Notes: generated from the sequence alone by a model not told the origin. Positions 42,270-51,443 are shown, counted from the stretch's first letter. The stretch is DNA of 64,000 bases from an uncultured Lentisphaerota bacterium (GCA_900320225.1 ONRL01000005.1:33318-97317); one strand, 5' to 3'. Numbers and translations: made by a program.

Positions 42270-43940
42270 ATGAAGAAAAAAGTTATCCATGTGTCAGTGG
42301 TAATCTGTTGTGCGGCTGTTGCCTCGGCGACCGGCGCGGTGACGGTGACGCCGACGGGACGCTACATGGCCGTGCCGGTGGAGAACGGCGCGCCGAAGGT
42401 CATGTTGGAGGTGTTCGACGGCGGGAAGCGCATTGCGTATGACCAGGTGGAGTGGGCGCGCGGCACGACGAACTGGACCGGCTCGCTCGATCTGGGCGCT
42501 GCGAAAGGACGCCCGTTCGAGTTCCGCTTCTCGGGGAAGGACGCGCCCAACCTTTCCGCAGCGGACCTCGCGTTCTCGGACTCGCGCTACCCCGCGCCGA
42601 AGGGACAGTACGGCGAGCCGTGGCGTCCGCAGTTCCACTTCACGCCGCCGCTCGGCTGGAACAACGACCCGAACGGGCTTTCCTGCCGCAACGGCGAATG
42701 GCACATGTTCTACCAGCACAACCCGTTCGGCATCACGTGGGGCAACATGCACTGGGGCCATGCCGTGTCGAAGGACCTGGTGCACTGGAACGACCAGGGC
42801 GACGTGATCGCGCCGGACGACGCGGGGCCGATGTTCTCCGGCAGCGCCGTGACGGACGCGGCGGACACGGCCGGCTTCGGCAAGGGCGCGCACGTGCTGG
42901 TCTACACGGCGGCCGGCAAGCCGCACACCCAGCGCGTCGCCTGGTCGCTCGACGGACGGAACTACGCGAAGTGGCCGCACGCCGCCGTGGAGGGGCGTCC
43001 CGACGCCAACCGCGACCCGAAGGTGGGCTGGTACGCGCCCGGGAAGCATTGGACGATGGTCGTCTACGGCGAGGTGGAGAAGAAACGCCATGGTGTCTCG
43101 ATCTTCATCTCGAAGGACCTGAAGACGTGGGAAAAGGCGAGCCATGTGAAGGGAGATCTCTTCGACGAGGGCAAGTACCTCTACGAATGCCCCGACTTCT
43201 TCGAGTTGCCGATTGAGGGCGAGAAGGGGACGCGTTGGGTCCTGACCGCGGCGAACCGCCAGTACGCGATCGGCACGTTCGACGGCCGGACGTTCACGCC
43301 GGAGGTCGAGCGCCTCGCGCAGTGGCGTTCTCCGGGCAACGTCAATCCCGTCTACGCCGCGCAGACGTTTGCCGACGTTCCCGACGGCCGCCGCATCCAG
43401 GTGGCCTGGAGCCACTTCGACACGCGCGCCGGCGGGCGCGCGGACGCGATGTTCAACCAGGGGATGTCCCTTCCGATGGAACTGAAGCTCGTGCGCGCGG
43501 CGGACGGTCTGCGGTTGGCGCGCTTCCCCGTGAAGGAGCTCGAATCGTTGCGCGCCGGCGCGCCGACGCCCCTGGCGGGCTTCAACGGCGAGTTGGCGGA
43601 AGTGGAGTTTTCGTGCGAGCCGGTTGCCGACGCGGTCGTGGCGCTTGACGTGCGCGGCGTCGCCATCGTGTACGACGCGGTGAAGAGGACGTTGGCGTTG
43701 AACGGGAAGGCAGTGGCCTGGGACCTGGACGCGCGCGGGCGGCTGGGATTGCGCGTGTTCGTCGACAGGGTGGGCGTCGAGATATTCTCCCTGGACGGCC
43801 TCCAATACGTTCCGGCTCCTGACATCGTGCCGGATCCGGCGAAGAGGAAGATCTCCTGGCGGGCGTCCGGCGCGAAGAAGCCCGTGCACGGCGTGACGGA
43901 GCGCGCCTGGCGCCTCATGAGCATCTTCGCGGATCGCTAA
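42270..43940 (+). CDS. GH32 beta-fructofuranosidase (levanase/inulinase/invertase type)
   Basis: A 556-residue secreted enzyme from ATG 42270, which gives a clean signal peptide (KKKVIHVSVVICCAAVASA). GH32 catalytic blocks are all present: nucleophile D133 in WNNDPNGLSC, MHWGHAVSKDLVHW, transition-state Asp in the RDPKVGW block, and acid/base E306 in YECPDFFELP. The C-terminal beta-sandwich follows (LPMELKLVRA onward). It releases fructose from sucrose or fructans. An in-frame ATG at 42228 adds 14 residues before the signal peptide and is less likely. The sugar porter gene is downstream. Confidence 0.93.
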   Translation: MKKKVIHVSVVICCAAVASATGAVTVTPTGRYMAVPVENGAPKVMLEVFDGGKRIAYDQVEWARGTTNWTGSLDLGAAKGRPFEFRFSGKDAPNLSAADLAFSDSRYPAPKGQYGEPWRPQFHFTPPLGWNNDPNGLSCRNGEWHMFYQHNPFGITWGNMHWGHAVSKDLVHWNDQGDVIAPDDAGPMFSGSAVTDAADTAGFGKGAHVLVYTAAGKPHTQRVAWSLDGRNYAKWPHAAVEGRPDANRDPKVGWYAPGKHWTMVVYGEVEKKRHGVSIFISKDLKTWEKASHVKGDLFDEGKYLYECPDFFELPIEGEKGTRWVLTAANRQYAIGTFDGRTFTPEVERLAQWRSPGNVNPVYAAQTFADVPDGRRIQVAWSHFDTRAGGRADAMFNQGMSLPMELKLVRAADGLRLARFPVKELESLRAGAPTPLAGFNGELAEVEFSCEPVADAVVALDVRGVAIVYDAVKRTLALNGKAVAWDLDARGRLGLRVFVDRVGVEIFSLDGLQYVPAPDIVPDPAKRKISWRASGAKKPVHGVTERAWRLMSIFADR

Positions 43941-43955
43941 AACGAAATGGGGGCA

Positions 43956-43985
43956 TTGCCGAACGGAGGCGGGTTTTGGTATAAT
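43956..43985 (+). promoter_or_regulatory. promoter of the sugar porter gene
   Basis: TTGCCG (43956-43961), an 18-nt spacer and TATAAT (43980-43985) preceded by TGG. The ATG at 43993 lies 7 nt after the -10 box, pointing to a leaderless mRNA. Confidence 0.6.
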
Positions 43986-43992
43986 GCGCGGC

Positions 43993-45429
43993 ATGAAAAA
44001 CTCTAAAAAGCGTTCGCTTCTCTATGTCGTTATCGTCGCCGCCATCGGCGGCTTCCTCTTCGGCTTTGACTCCGGGGTGATTTCCGGGTGCGAACAGGCC
44101 ATCCAGACGGAGTTCGGCCTAACCGGGTTCTGGCACGGGCTGATCGTGTCGGGAGCCTTGATTGGCACGGTGATCGGCGTGTTCACGGCGGGCGCGCCGT
44201 CGGACCGGTGGGGCCGCAAGAAGACGCTCTGGCTGATGGGTACGCTCTTCCTCGTTTCGGCTGTCGGATGCGCCTTCACCGTCACGAGCAAGGCGGTGGG
44301 CCCGCACATGCTCGGCTGGTTCCGCTTCATCGGCGGGCTCGCGATCGGCGGCGTAAGCGTGGTGGTGCCGCTCTACATCGTGGAGGTGTCGCCCGGGCCG
44401 CTGCGCGGGCGTCTTGTGGCCACGAATCAGCTCAACATCGTGTTCGGCATCCTGATCAGCTACGTGTCGAACTACTTCGTCGCACGCTGGATGGCGGTGG
44501 ACGGCGGCTGGTTCCACGGATTCTGCCAGTGGCTCGCGGGCGTGTTCGCGTCGAATCCGATGACGACGGAGATGGTCAAGTGGCGCGTGATGCTTGGCAT
44601 GGAGTGCCTGCCGATCTTCCTCTTCATGGCTCTTCTCGTGACGATTCCCGAGTCCCCGCGCTGGCTCGTGCGCGTGGGGCGGAAGGAGGATGCGCGCGAC
44701 GTACTCGACTCGATCGGCTACCCCGAGGTGGACAAGACGGTCGGCGAGATCGAGGTGTCCCTGCGCGAGGCGCAGGGCGGCGTGTCCGTGCCGCTCTTCC
44801 AGCGCAAGTACCTCAAGCCGATCCTGCTCGCGTTCTTCATCGCGTTCTTCAACCAGGTCTCGGGCATCAACGCGATCAACTACTACGCGCCGCGCATCTT
44901 CGACATGATCTTCGGCGCGGGCAGCGAGATGGCCTCGCTCGCCGGCACGATGGGCGTGGGCACGGTGAACCTCTTCTTCACGATCCTCGCGTTCTTCATC
45001 ATCGACAAGTTCGGCCGGCGCGTGATGATCATCGGCGGCGCGTCCCTGATGATCCTCATGCATTCGCTCGTGGCGTGGCAGCTCTCGCTCGGCGACAAGT
45101 GCAACGCCACGCTCGCGGTGGTGGGCATCCTCGGATTCATCGCGTTCTTCGCGTGCAGCTCCGGCGCGGTGATCTGGGTGTACATCAGCGAGGTGTTCCC
45201 GAACGCCGTGCGCGCGAAGGGGCAGGCGCTCGGCTGCTTCACGCACTGGTTCATGTGCACGATCATCTCGTGGGCCTTCCCCGTGGTGGCGGAGAAGGCC
45301 GGCACGTGGGCGTTTGGTTTCTTCGCGTTCATGATGCTCGTGCAGGTGCTGTGGGCCGTGTTCTTCATGCCCGAGACGAAGGGCGGTACCACCGAGGACA
45401 TCGAGGCCCGCCTCGGCATCGGGGCGTGA
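43993..45429 (+). CDS. MFS sugar porter
   Basis: A 478-residue membrane protein of the sugar porter family with 12 predicted segments: GGFLFGFDSGVISG in the first helix, DRWGRKKTL (loop 2-3), GGVSVVVPLYIVEVSPGPLRG, PESPRWLVR before the central loop, NQVSGINAINYYAPRIF in helix 7, DKFGRR and PETKG at the end. It imports a hexose or pentose with protons, most simply the fructose released by the GH32 enzyme upstream. The ATG at 43984 overlaps the -10 box, so 43993 is preferred. Confidence 0.93.
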   Translation: MKNSKKRSLLYVVIVAAIGGFLFGFDSGVISGCEQAIQTEFGLTGFWHGLIVSGALIGTVIGVFTAGAPSDRWGRKKTLWLMGTLFLVSAVGCAFTVTSKAVGPHMLGWFRFIGGLAIGGVSVVVPLYIVEVSPGPLRGRLVATNQLNIVFGILISYVSNYFVARWMAVDGGWFHGFCQWLAGVFASNPMTTEMVKWRVMLGMECLPIFLFMALLVTIPESPRWLVRVGRKEDARDVLDSIGYPEVDKTVGEIEVSLREAQGGVSVPLFQRKYLKPILLAFFIAFFNQVSGINAINYYAPRIFDMIFGAGSEMASLAGTMGVGTVNLFFTILAFFIIDKFGRRVMIIGGASLMILMHSLVAWQLSLGDKCNATLAVVGILGFIAFFACSSGAVIWVYISEVFPNAVRAKGQALGCFTHWFMCTIISWAFPVVAEKAGTWAFGFFAFMMLVQVLWAVFFMPETKGGTTEDIEARLGIGA

Positions 45430-45435
45430 CGGAAA

Positions 45436-48400
45436 ATGGAAAAGGACATGAACGAGACGAATCCGGAACCGCAGGCCATGCCGGCGCGCGTCGTGCGCTG
45501 GACGCAGAAGCTGCTCGACCTCTCCCTGCGCAACCGCATGCTGAACGTCCGCGACGTGAAGCAGGTGCTGCCGCTCGTCTGCCGCGATATCGCCCGGCTC
45601 GAGGACCAGCTCGTGTCCAAAGAGAAGGTGTCCATCGCCTTCGGCGACCCGACGGAGAATTTCCTTGTCTCGGGCTGCACGCCCGAGGAGACGAAGCGCC
45701 GCCTCACGGTCCTGTCCCGCGTGGCAAAGTCCGACCTGGAGGAAAGCGGCGTCAACACGCTCTTCCTCGCGATCGGCTTCCTCCGCTGGAAGGTGTCGCC
45801 CACGGACGAGAAGACGTACCGCGCACCGCTCCTGCTCATGCCCGCGAAACTCGTGCGGGAGGGCGTCTCGAACTTGCGCCTTCTGCGGCGCGACGAGGAG
45901 ACCATCGTCAACGCGACGCTCCTCGAGCTTCTCCGCAGCCAGTACCGCGTGACGGTTCCGGACGTCGATCCGCCGCCGCAGGACGAACACGGCGTCGACG
46001 TGCCGAAGGTGCTCGAGTCGTTCCGCGCGGCCGTGAAGGACCTGCCCGGCTGGGAGGTCGTGCGCGAGCTCGCGCTCGGCCAGTTCTCCTTTGGCAAGTT
46101 CGTGATGTGGAAGGACCTCACGAGCCGCCTCGACGCGCTGCGCCACCACCCCCTCGTGGACCATCTCGTGCGCGGCGGCGGCTTGTTCAACGACGGGGTC
46201 GAGGTGTTCCCGCCGGAGGACATCGCGAAGAACATCAAGCCCGCGGAGCTGTTCTGTCCGCTCAGCGCCGACTCCTCGCAGCTCGCGGCGGTGCTCTACT
46301 CCCAGCTCGGCAAGACGTTCGTGCTGCACGGACCGCCCGGCACGGGCAAGAGCCAGACGATCTCGAACCTCATCGCGCACAACCTCGCGCACGGGCGGCG
46401 CGTCCTCTTCGTCTCCGAGAAGAAGGCCGCCCTCGACGTGGTGCACAACCGTCTCGCGAAGATCGGTCTCAAGCCGTTCTGCCTCGAGCTGCACTCCAAC
46501 AAGTCCGGGAAGGCGGAGGTGCTCGCGCAGTTCGCCGAGGCGCTGGCCGTGCCGGACTGCCGCGGGCCGCAGGACTGGACGCTTAACGCGGGCCAGCTGG
46601 ACGCCGCGCGCGGGGAGCTGGACGACTACGTGCGCGCGCTGCACCACGTGTACCCGAACGGCCTCTCCGCCTACGACTGCTTCGCGCACGCGATTGCCGA
46701 AGGCGGCCTGCCGGAGGGCGCCCGCCTGACAATCAGGACGCTTGAACAGGGGCGGGAGGCGCGCGAGGAAGCGCGCCAGTGCGCCGTGAGGCTTGCGAAC
46801 GACTGGGCGGCGACGTCGCCCGACGTCGTCGAGGCGCTCGCCCCTGCGAAGCTCGCGGACTGGTCGCCGGTCTACGAACGGAATTTCCGCGCGGCGGCGC
46901 AGGATCTCGCCGCGTCGGCGCGCAAGGGTTTCTTCGGCCGGCTGATGGGCGCGTTCCGCAACCGCGCGTACGTCTCGTTCGGCGCGGCGTGGAAGCTGAG
47001 ACCGGAGGCGGCGGACGCGATGGTGGAGGCGTCGGATGGCCTGCGCGGCGCGCTCGGCTACCGCGCGACGCGGGAGAACGCCGTGCGGCGCGGCCTCGCG
47101 CCGCTCGTGCGCGCGCTCGAGGCCGAGGGCTTCGACGGCGAGGAGTCCGCGCGCCGCTTCGACGCCGCGTACGCGGCGAAGATGGTGGACGACGTCGTGG
47201 GCACGCAGCCGGCCCTTGCGCGCTTCAACGGCATTTCTCAGGAGGAGCGCGTGATGCGCTTCCGCGCGCTCGACGAGAAGTCGCGCGAGGAGGCGAAGGG
47301 CGAGGTGTTCGCACGGCTCGCCGCGCGCCTGCCGCGCCGGCGCGCGGAGGACTGCCCCGCCGCGAGCGAACTCGGCATCCTCCGCCGCGAGTGCGAGAAG
47401 AAGGCGCGGCACAAGCCCGTGCGCCAGCTGCTCGCGGATACGCCGTCGCTCACCGCCGTCCTCAAGCCGTGCTTCCTCATGAGCCCGCTCTCCGTGGCGC
47501 AGTACCTGCCGCCGGACGCGGCGCCGTTCGACCTCGTCGTGTTCGACGAGGCCTCGCAGATCCCGGTGTGGGACGCGATCGGCGTGATCGCGCGTGCGAA
47601 GCAGCTCGTCGTGGTGGGCGATCCGAAGCAGATGCCGCCCACGAACTTCTTCCAGAAAGGCGAGAGCGACGCTGACGCCGAGGACGAGGACGTGCCGGAG
47701 GACCTGGAGTCCATCCTCGACGAGTGCCTTGCCGCGGGCGTCTACTCCGCGCACCTCAACTGGCACTACCGCAGCCGCCACGAGTCGCTGATCTCCTTTA
47801 GCAACCACAACTACTACGACGACCGCCTCAACACCTTCCCGTGCGCGCGCACGACGCCGCGCCTCGGCGTGCGGTTCGAGTTCGTGGAGGGAGGCGTGTA
47901 TGACCGCCGCGCCACGCGCACGAACGAAAAGGAGGCGCGCGCCCTCGTGGACTACATCTTCGCGAAGGCGAAGGAGCCCGGCTACACGCCGCGCTCCATC
48001 GGCGTGGTGACGTTCAGCCAGGCGCAGCAGGAGCTCATCGAGGACCTCGTGGACGCGCGCCGGGAAAGCGACCCGTCGCTCGAGGCGCTGTTCGCCGAAG
48101 ACGCGCCGGAGCCGTTCTTCGTGAAGAACCTCGAGAACGTGCAGGGCGACGAGCGCGACGTGATCCTCTTCAGCGTGGGCTACGCGCCCGACGCGGACGG
48201 CAAGTTCGCGATGAACTTCGGTCCGCTCAACCGCGACGGCGGCGAGCGCCGCCTCAACGTGGCCGTGACGCGCTCGAAGGAGCAGGTGGTCGTGTTCTCG
48301 AGCATCCACGGCTCGCAGATCGACCTCTCCCGCACCTCCGCCACGGGCGCCGCGCACCTGCGCAGCTTCCTCGACTACGCCGAGAAGCAGGGAGGGACGC

Positions 48401-49071
48401 GCTCCTGCGCGACCGCCGATCCGGGAGGGACGCGCTCCTGCGCGTCCGCCTTCCCCGCCACCGTCGCCGCGTTCCTGCGCGAACACGGCTGGGAGGTCGA
48501 CGAGCAGGTGGGCGCGAGCGCTTTCCGCATCGATCTCGGCGTGCGGCGTCATGACGGCGAGGGGTATCTGCTCGCGATCGAGTGCGACGGCCCCGCGTAC
48601 GCGTCGCAGCGCACGGTGCGCGACCGCGACGAATTGCGCGCCTCGGTGCTGAAGGGCCTTGGCTGGTACGTGACGCGCATCTGGAGCGTGGACTGGGCGC
48701 TTGACCGCAAGCGTGCGGAGGAGACGCTGCTCGGCCTCCTCGACGCCCTCGAGACGAGCGCCCCGGGAGGGGCGCAGCTTGCTGCGACCGTACCCCCGGG
48801 AGGATTGCGCTCTCGTGCGACCGCCTCCTCCAACCTTCCCCCCGGCGTCATCGCCGTGCGCCCCTCCGCCGCCCGCTCCAAGCCGCCGCCGAAACGCGCG
48901 ATCGACACGATTTCCTCCGACGAGCTGGTGCAGGCGATGCGCGACGTGGAGGCGGATTTCGGCGCGTGCGAGCGCGACGCGCTCTACCGCGAGACGCTCA
49001 AGCGCTTCGGCCTCACCGTGCTCACGCCAAAGGCCCGCACGCACCTTGATGCGGCCTTTCGCCGGAAGTGA
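45436..49071 (+). CDS. DUF4011 superfamily 1 helicase with Vsr-like nuclease and DUF3320 domains
   Basis: A 1211-residue protein. The DUF4011 start TQKLLDLSLRNRMLNV is followed by a split SF1 helicase: Walker A HGPPGTGKSQTISNLIA (about 299), Walker B FDEASQIPVWD (about 704), GDPKQMPPTNFF, WHYRSRHE and the VAVTRSKEQVVVFSS end motif. A Vsr/PD-(D/E)xK-type nuclease occupies about 1009-1101 (FRIDLGV, LAIECDGPAY) and a DUF3320 domain about 1149-1210. This single-protein layout is linked with phage defence in other bacteria; a repair role is also possible. Two pairs of GC-rich repeats lie exactly in the linkers flanking the nuclease (about 985-1004 and 1110-1130). It starts 6 nt after the porter gene. 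Confidence 0.85.
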   Translation: MEKDMNETNPEPQAMPARVVRWTQKLLDLSLRNRMLNVRDVKQVLPLVCRDIARLEDQLVSKEKVSIAFGDPTENFLVSGCTPEETKRRLTVLSRVAKSDLEESGVNTLFLAIGFLRWKVSPTDEKTYRAPLLLMPAKLVREGVSNLRLLRRDEETIVNATLLELLRSQYRVTVPDVDPPPQDEHGVDVPKVLESFRAAVKDLPGWEVVRELALGQFSFGKFVMWKDLTSRLDALRHHPLVDHLVRGGGLFNDGVEVFPPEDIAKNIKPAELFCPLSADSSQLAAVLYSQLGKTFVLHGPPGTGKSQTISNLIAHNLAHGRRVLFVSEKKAALDVVHNRLAKIGLKPFCLELHSNKSGKAEVLAQFAEALAVPDCRGPQDWTLNAGQLDAARGELDDYVRALHHVYPNGLSAYDCFAHAIAEGGLPEGARLTIRTLEQGREAREEARQCAVRLANDWAATSPDVVEALAPAKLADWSPVYERNFRAAAQDLAASARKGFFGRLMGAFRNRAYVSFGAAWKLRPEAADAMVEASDGLRGALGYRATRENAVRRGLAPLVRALEAEGFDGEESARRFDAAYAAKMVDDVVGTQPALARFNGISQEERVMRFRALDEKSREEAKGEVFARLAARLPRRRAEDCPAASELGILRRECEKKARHKPVRQLLADTPSLTAVLKPCFLMSPLSVAQYLPPDAAPFDLVVFDEASQIPVWDAIGVIARAKQLVVVGDPKQMPPTNFFQKGESDADAEDEDVPEDLESILDECLAAGVYSAHLNWHYRSRHESLISFSNHNYYDDRLNTFPCARTTPRLGVRFEFVEGGVYDRRATRTNEKEARALVDYIFAKAKEPGYTPRSIGVVTFSQAQQELIEDLVDARRESDPSLEALFAEDAPEPFFVKNLENVQGDERDVILFSVGYAPDADGKFAMNFGPLNRDGGERRLNVAVTRSKEQVVVFSSIHGSQIDLSRTSATGAAHLRSFLDYAEKQGGTRSCATADPGGTRSCASAFPATVAAFLREHGWEVDEQVGASAFRIDLGVRRHDGEGYLLAIECDGPAYASQRTVRDRDELRASVLKGLGWYVTRIWSVDWALDRKRAEETLLGLLDALETSAPGGAQLAATVPPGGLRSRATASSNLPPGVIAVRPSAARSKPPPKRAIDTISSDELVQAMRDVEADFGACERDALYRETLKRFGLTVLTPKARTHLDAAFRRK
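48390..48447 (+). repeat. GC-rich repeat family 2, two copies in the helicase-nuclease linker
   Basis: Copies at 48390-48414 and 48423-48447 share GGGAGGGACGCGCTCCTGCG followed by CG(A/T)CCG. They read GGTRSCAT and GGTRSCAS. Inside each, CGCGC and GCGCG form a short inverted repeat. Confidence 0.78.
48764..48823 (+). repeat. GC-rich repeat family 2, two diverged copies in the nuclease-DUF3320 linker
   Basis: Copies at about 48764-48790 and 48798-48823 read GGAQLAAT and GGLRSRAT, keeping GGGAGG, a GCGC core and TGCGACCG. The same frame is used as in the first linker. Confidence 0.68.
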
Positions 49072-49096
49072 TTCTGCAATGAACGTGAAATTCGCG

Positions 49097-49125
49097 TTGC
49101 GTTAGGCGGCTGGGTTCGGTATACT
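49097..49125 (+). promoter_or_regulatory. promoter of the tolB gene
   Basis: TTGCGT (49097-49102), a 17-nt spacer and TATACT (49120-49125); AAAGGAG lies about 10 nt before the ATG at 49177. Confidence 0.6.
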
Positions 49126-49176
49126 AGGCGACATCCATTTAACCACTCAAGAATCAATAAAAAGGAGTCAAAGAAA

Positions 49177-50337
49177 ATGCGTCAGTTTGTTTGCGCGCTC
49201 ATTGTCTGCGCAGTGGCGTCCGCCTTCGCGGCGGCACCGACGGTCCATGTGAAGAAAGAGGGCGCGAGCCGCGTGGTCGTGTCCGTCGAGACGGCAGGGG
49301 GGACGTCCGCCGCGGCGTACAACCGCACGCTGCAGCGGAACCTCGAGCTCACGGGCTATTTCCAGGTAGGCCCGAACGGGCAGATCCGCGTGACGGGCAC
49401 GCCGGGCGGCACGGTGACGGCGACGGGCGCGGGCAAGCAGGTCACGCTGTCGGCGGCGGTGACGGACGACAAGTCGGCGCGCATGGCCGCGCGCCAGATG
49501 TCGGACGCGATCGTGGAGGCGCACACGGGCGCGCGTGGCTTCGCGACGGACCGCATCGCGTTCGTGAACCGCAAGGGACCGGACAACGCCGAACTCTACA
49601 TGTGCTTCCCCGACGGCTACGACATCCGCCAGCTCACGAGCGACAAGCGCGCGGCGGTGGGTCCGCGCTGGGCGCCGAACAAGAACGACATCTACTACAC
49701 GGGCTTTCTCCAGCGCACGCCGCTCGTCTACCGGCTGGACGCGGCGACGGGCCGTCGCTCCCTGCTCGCCCAGTTCAAGGGCCTCGCGACGGGCGCGGCC
49801 GTGTCGCCCGACGGCAAGTCGTGCGCAATCGTGCTCTCCTACCAGGGCAACCCCGAGCTCTACGTGCTTGACTTCGCCACGAAGCGCGTGGCGCGCATGA
49901 CGCGCACGCAGAGCGCCTCCGAGGCCTCGCCGTGCTGGAGTCCCGACGGCCGCCAGATCGCCTACGTGAGCGACGAAACGCGCCACCCGCAGATCTACGT
50001 CGTCGACGTCGCCACGCGCAAGTCCCGCCGCATCACGAACATGGGGAGCGAGAACACGAATCCCGACTGGGGCGCGGACGGCATGCTCACGTGGTGCACG
50101 AAGCGCGGCGGGCAGAACTACGTGGCGGTGATGAACCCCGCGCAGGGCGAAAGCTCCGCCCGTCTCGTGACGGATGGCGGTACCTGGGAGCATCCGAGCT
50201 GGGCCGCAGACGGCCGGCACGTGGTCGCCTCGCGCGACAAGGCGCTCTTTATTGTGGACACGGCGCCAGACGGCGACCGTCCTACACGCCTCTTCGCGAA
50301 CGGCGGCAATTGGATGAACCCGGCCTGGTGCAGGTAA
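49177..50337 (+). CDS. tolB: TolB-like periplasmic beta-propeller protein
   Basis: A 386-residue protein with a signal peptide (FVCALIVCAVASAFA), a TolB_N-like domain (YNRTLQRNLELTGYFQV) and a six-bladed propeller of WD40-like PD40 repeats (SPDGKSCAIV, SPDGRQIAYVSD, WGADGMLTWCT, WAADGRHVVAS). TolB works with Pal at the cell envelope during division. The rest of the Tol system (tolQRA, pal) is not in the window, so a stand-alone role is also possible. The next gene starts 34 nt later. Confidence 0.85.
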   Translation: MRQFVCALIVCAVASAFAAAPTVHVKKEGASRVVVSVETAGGTSAAAYNRTLQRNLELTGYFQVGPNGQIRVTGTPGGTVTATGAGKQVTLSAAVTDDKSARMAARQMSDAIVEAHTGARGFATDRIAFVNRKGPDNAELYMCFPDGYDIRQLTSDKRAAVGPRWAPNKNDIYYTGFLQRTPLVYRLDAATGRRSLLAQFKGLATGAAVSPDGKSCAIVLSYQGNPELYVLDFATKRVARMTRTQSASEASPCWSPDGRQIAYVSDETRHPQIYVVDVATRKSRRITNMGSENTNPDWGADGMLTWCTKRGGQNYVAVMNPAQGESSARLVTDGGTWEHPSWAADGRHVVASRDKALFIVDTAPDGDRPTRLFANGGNWMNPAWCR

Positions 50338-50371
50338 AAAGTGATAGTGAATAAGTAGAGGAGAAGGAACG

Positions 50372-51280
50372 ATGAATCGAAGAGAGTTTCTGGGCATGGC
50401 CGCAGGGGCGGCCGTCGTGGGCGTCACGGCGTCGGCAAAGGGCGCCGATGCGCCGAAGAGGATCCTGTTCGGGGCCTGTCGCGGACCGAAGGACGTGCCG
50501 CTTCTGAAGAAGGCGGGATTTGACTTCTGGGAATGGAACGCGGCCTCCGCGTTCATGCCGGACGAGCTGGATGAATCCAAGTGGGCTTCGCGCCGCGACG
50601 AGATCCTCGCCGCGCCGCTGCCGATCCGCTCGAGCAACGGCTTCCTGCCCGGCAAGTTCCGGCTCACGGGTCCGCAGGCCGACTTCGCCCCTGCGCTCGA
50701 CTACGCCGAGCGCGTGTGCCGCCGCGCGGACAAGGTGAACCTCAAGACGATCGTGTTCGGAAGCGGCGGCGCGCGCAACGTGCCCGGCGACTTCACCGCG
50801 AAGAACCGCGCGGACCATCCGGACACTGAGCAGGGCACCGCCCAGATGACGGATTTCTGCCGCCAGCTCGCGAAGCGTATCGCGGACTGCAAGGTGGTGG
50901 TGGTGATCGAGCCGTTGCGCCCCAAGGAGTCCAACATCGTCAACTTCGTGTGGCAGGGCCTCCACATGGTCGAGGACGTCGGCTCGCCGCGGATCCAGCA
51001 GCTCGCCGACATCTTCCACATGATCATGGGCCGAGAGGACGCCGAATCGATCGTCAAGGCCGGTGACCGCCTCAAGCACTGCCACATCGCCACGAAGGAA
51101 AAGCGCGCCTATCCCGGCGCGAACGACACCGAGGCGTTTCTCCCGTACTTCGCCGCGCTTAAGCGCATCGGCTACACGGGCGGCGTGTCCTGCGAATGCG
51201 GCTGGGGCAAGAAAGAGGAGTTCGAGAAGAACCTCGACATCGCCATCGCCACGCTCAAGAGCCTTGAGGCCCAGGCTTAA
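50372..51280 (+). CDS. TIM-barrel sugar isomerase/epimerase-like protein, Tat-exported
   Basis: A 302-residue protein with a twin-arginine signal (MNRREFLGMAAGAAVVGVTA). The mature part fits the xylose-isomerase-like TIM barrel (AP endonuclease 2 superfamily): FDFWEWNAASAF, VVVVIEPLRPKESNIV with a metal-binding Glu, LADIFHMI, HCHIATKEKR and GYTGGVSCECGW. Members isomerise or epimerise sugars or related polyols; the substrate is unknown. GGAGAAGGAACG precedes the ATG. Confidence 0.82.
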   Translation: MNRREFLGMAAGAAVVGVTASAKGADAPKRILFGACRGPKDVPLLKKAGFDFWEWNAASAFMPDELDESKWASRRDEILAAPLPIRSSNGFLPGKFRLTGPQADFAPALDYAERVCRRADKVNLKTIVFGSGGARNVPGDFTAKNRADHPDTEQGTAQMTDFCRQLAKRIADCKVVVVIEPLRPKESNIVNFVWQGLHMVEDVGSPRIQQLADIFHMIMGREDAESIVKAGDRLKHCHIATKEKRAYPGANDTEAFLPYFAALKRIGYTGGVSCECGWGKKEEFEKNLDIAIATLKSLEAQA

Positions 51281-51293
51281 GGCATCCTGCAAC

Positions 51294-51367
51294 GGGAGGG
51301 TCGCGCTTGTCGCGACCGAAGCGGCGAGACGCCGCTTCCTCCAAAGGAGGGTCGCGCTTGCCGCGGC
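51294..51367 (+). repeat. GC-rich repeat family 2, intergenic pair with a hairpin between
   Basis: Copies at 51294-51318 and 51346-51367 share GGAGGGTCGCGCTTG. Between them GAAGCGGCG, loop AGA, CGCCGCTTC (51318-51338) is a perfect 9-bp hairpin that may end the upstream transcript, though no T-run follows it. Confidence 0.72.
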
Positions 51368-51435
51368 CTTTTCTTTGTTCTATTTTTCCTATTTTCCGCT
51401 TTTCATTTTCATTTTTCACATTTCATTTTTCACTT
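51368..51435 (+). other. pyrimidine-rich tract upstream of kdsA
   Basis: About 70 nt made almost only of T and C with many TTTTC steps, very different from the GC-rich surroundings. It lies just before the kdsA promoter and may act as an upstream element or termination zone; nothing more can be said. Confidence 0.5.
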
Positions 51436-51443
51436 CCCCAAGG

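Noticed and set aside
44119..49044. Very long open minus-strand frame (over 1600 codons) opposite the sugar porter and helicase genes
   Set aside because: GC-rich genes leave antisense frames open. The product is low-complexity His/Arg/Glu-rich with no domain, while the plus strand carries clear protein families.
51318..51338. 9-bp hairpin after the TIM-barrel gene as a definite terminator
   Set aside because: No T-run follows directly and it lies between two copies of a repeat family, so it may simply be part of that element.
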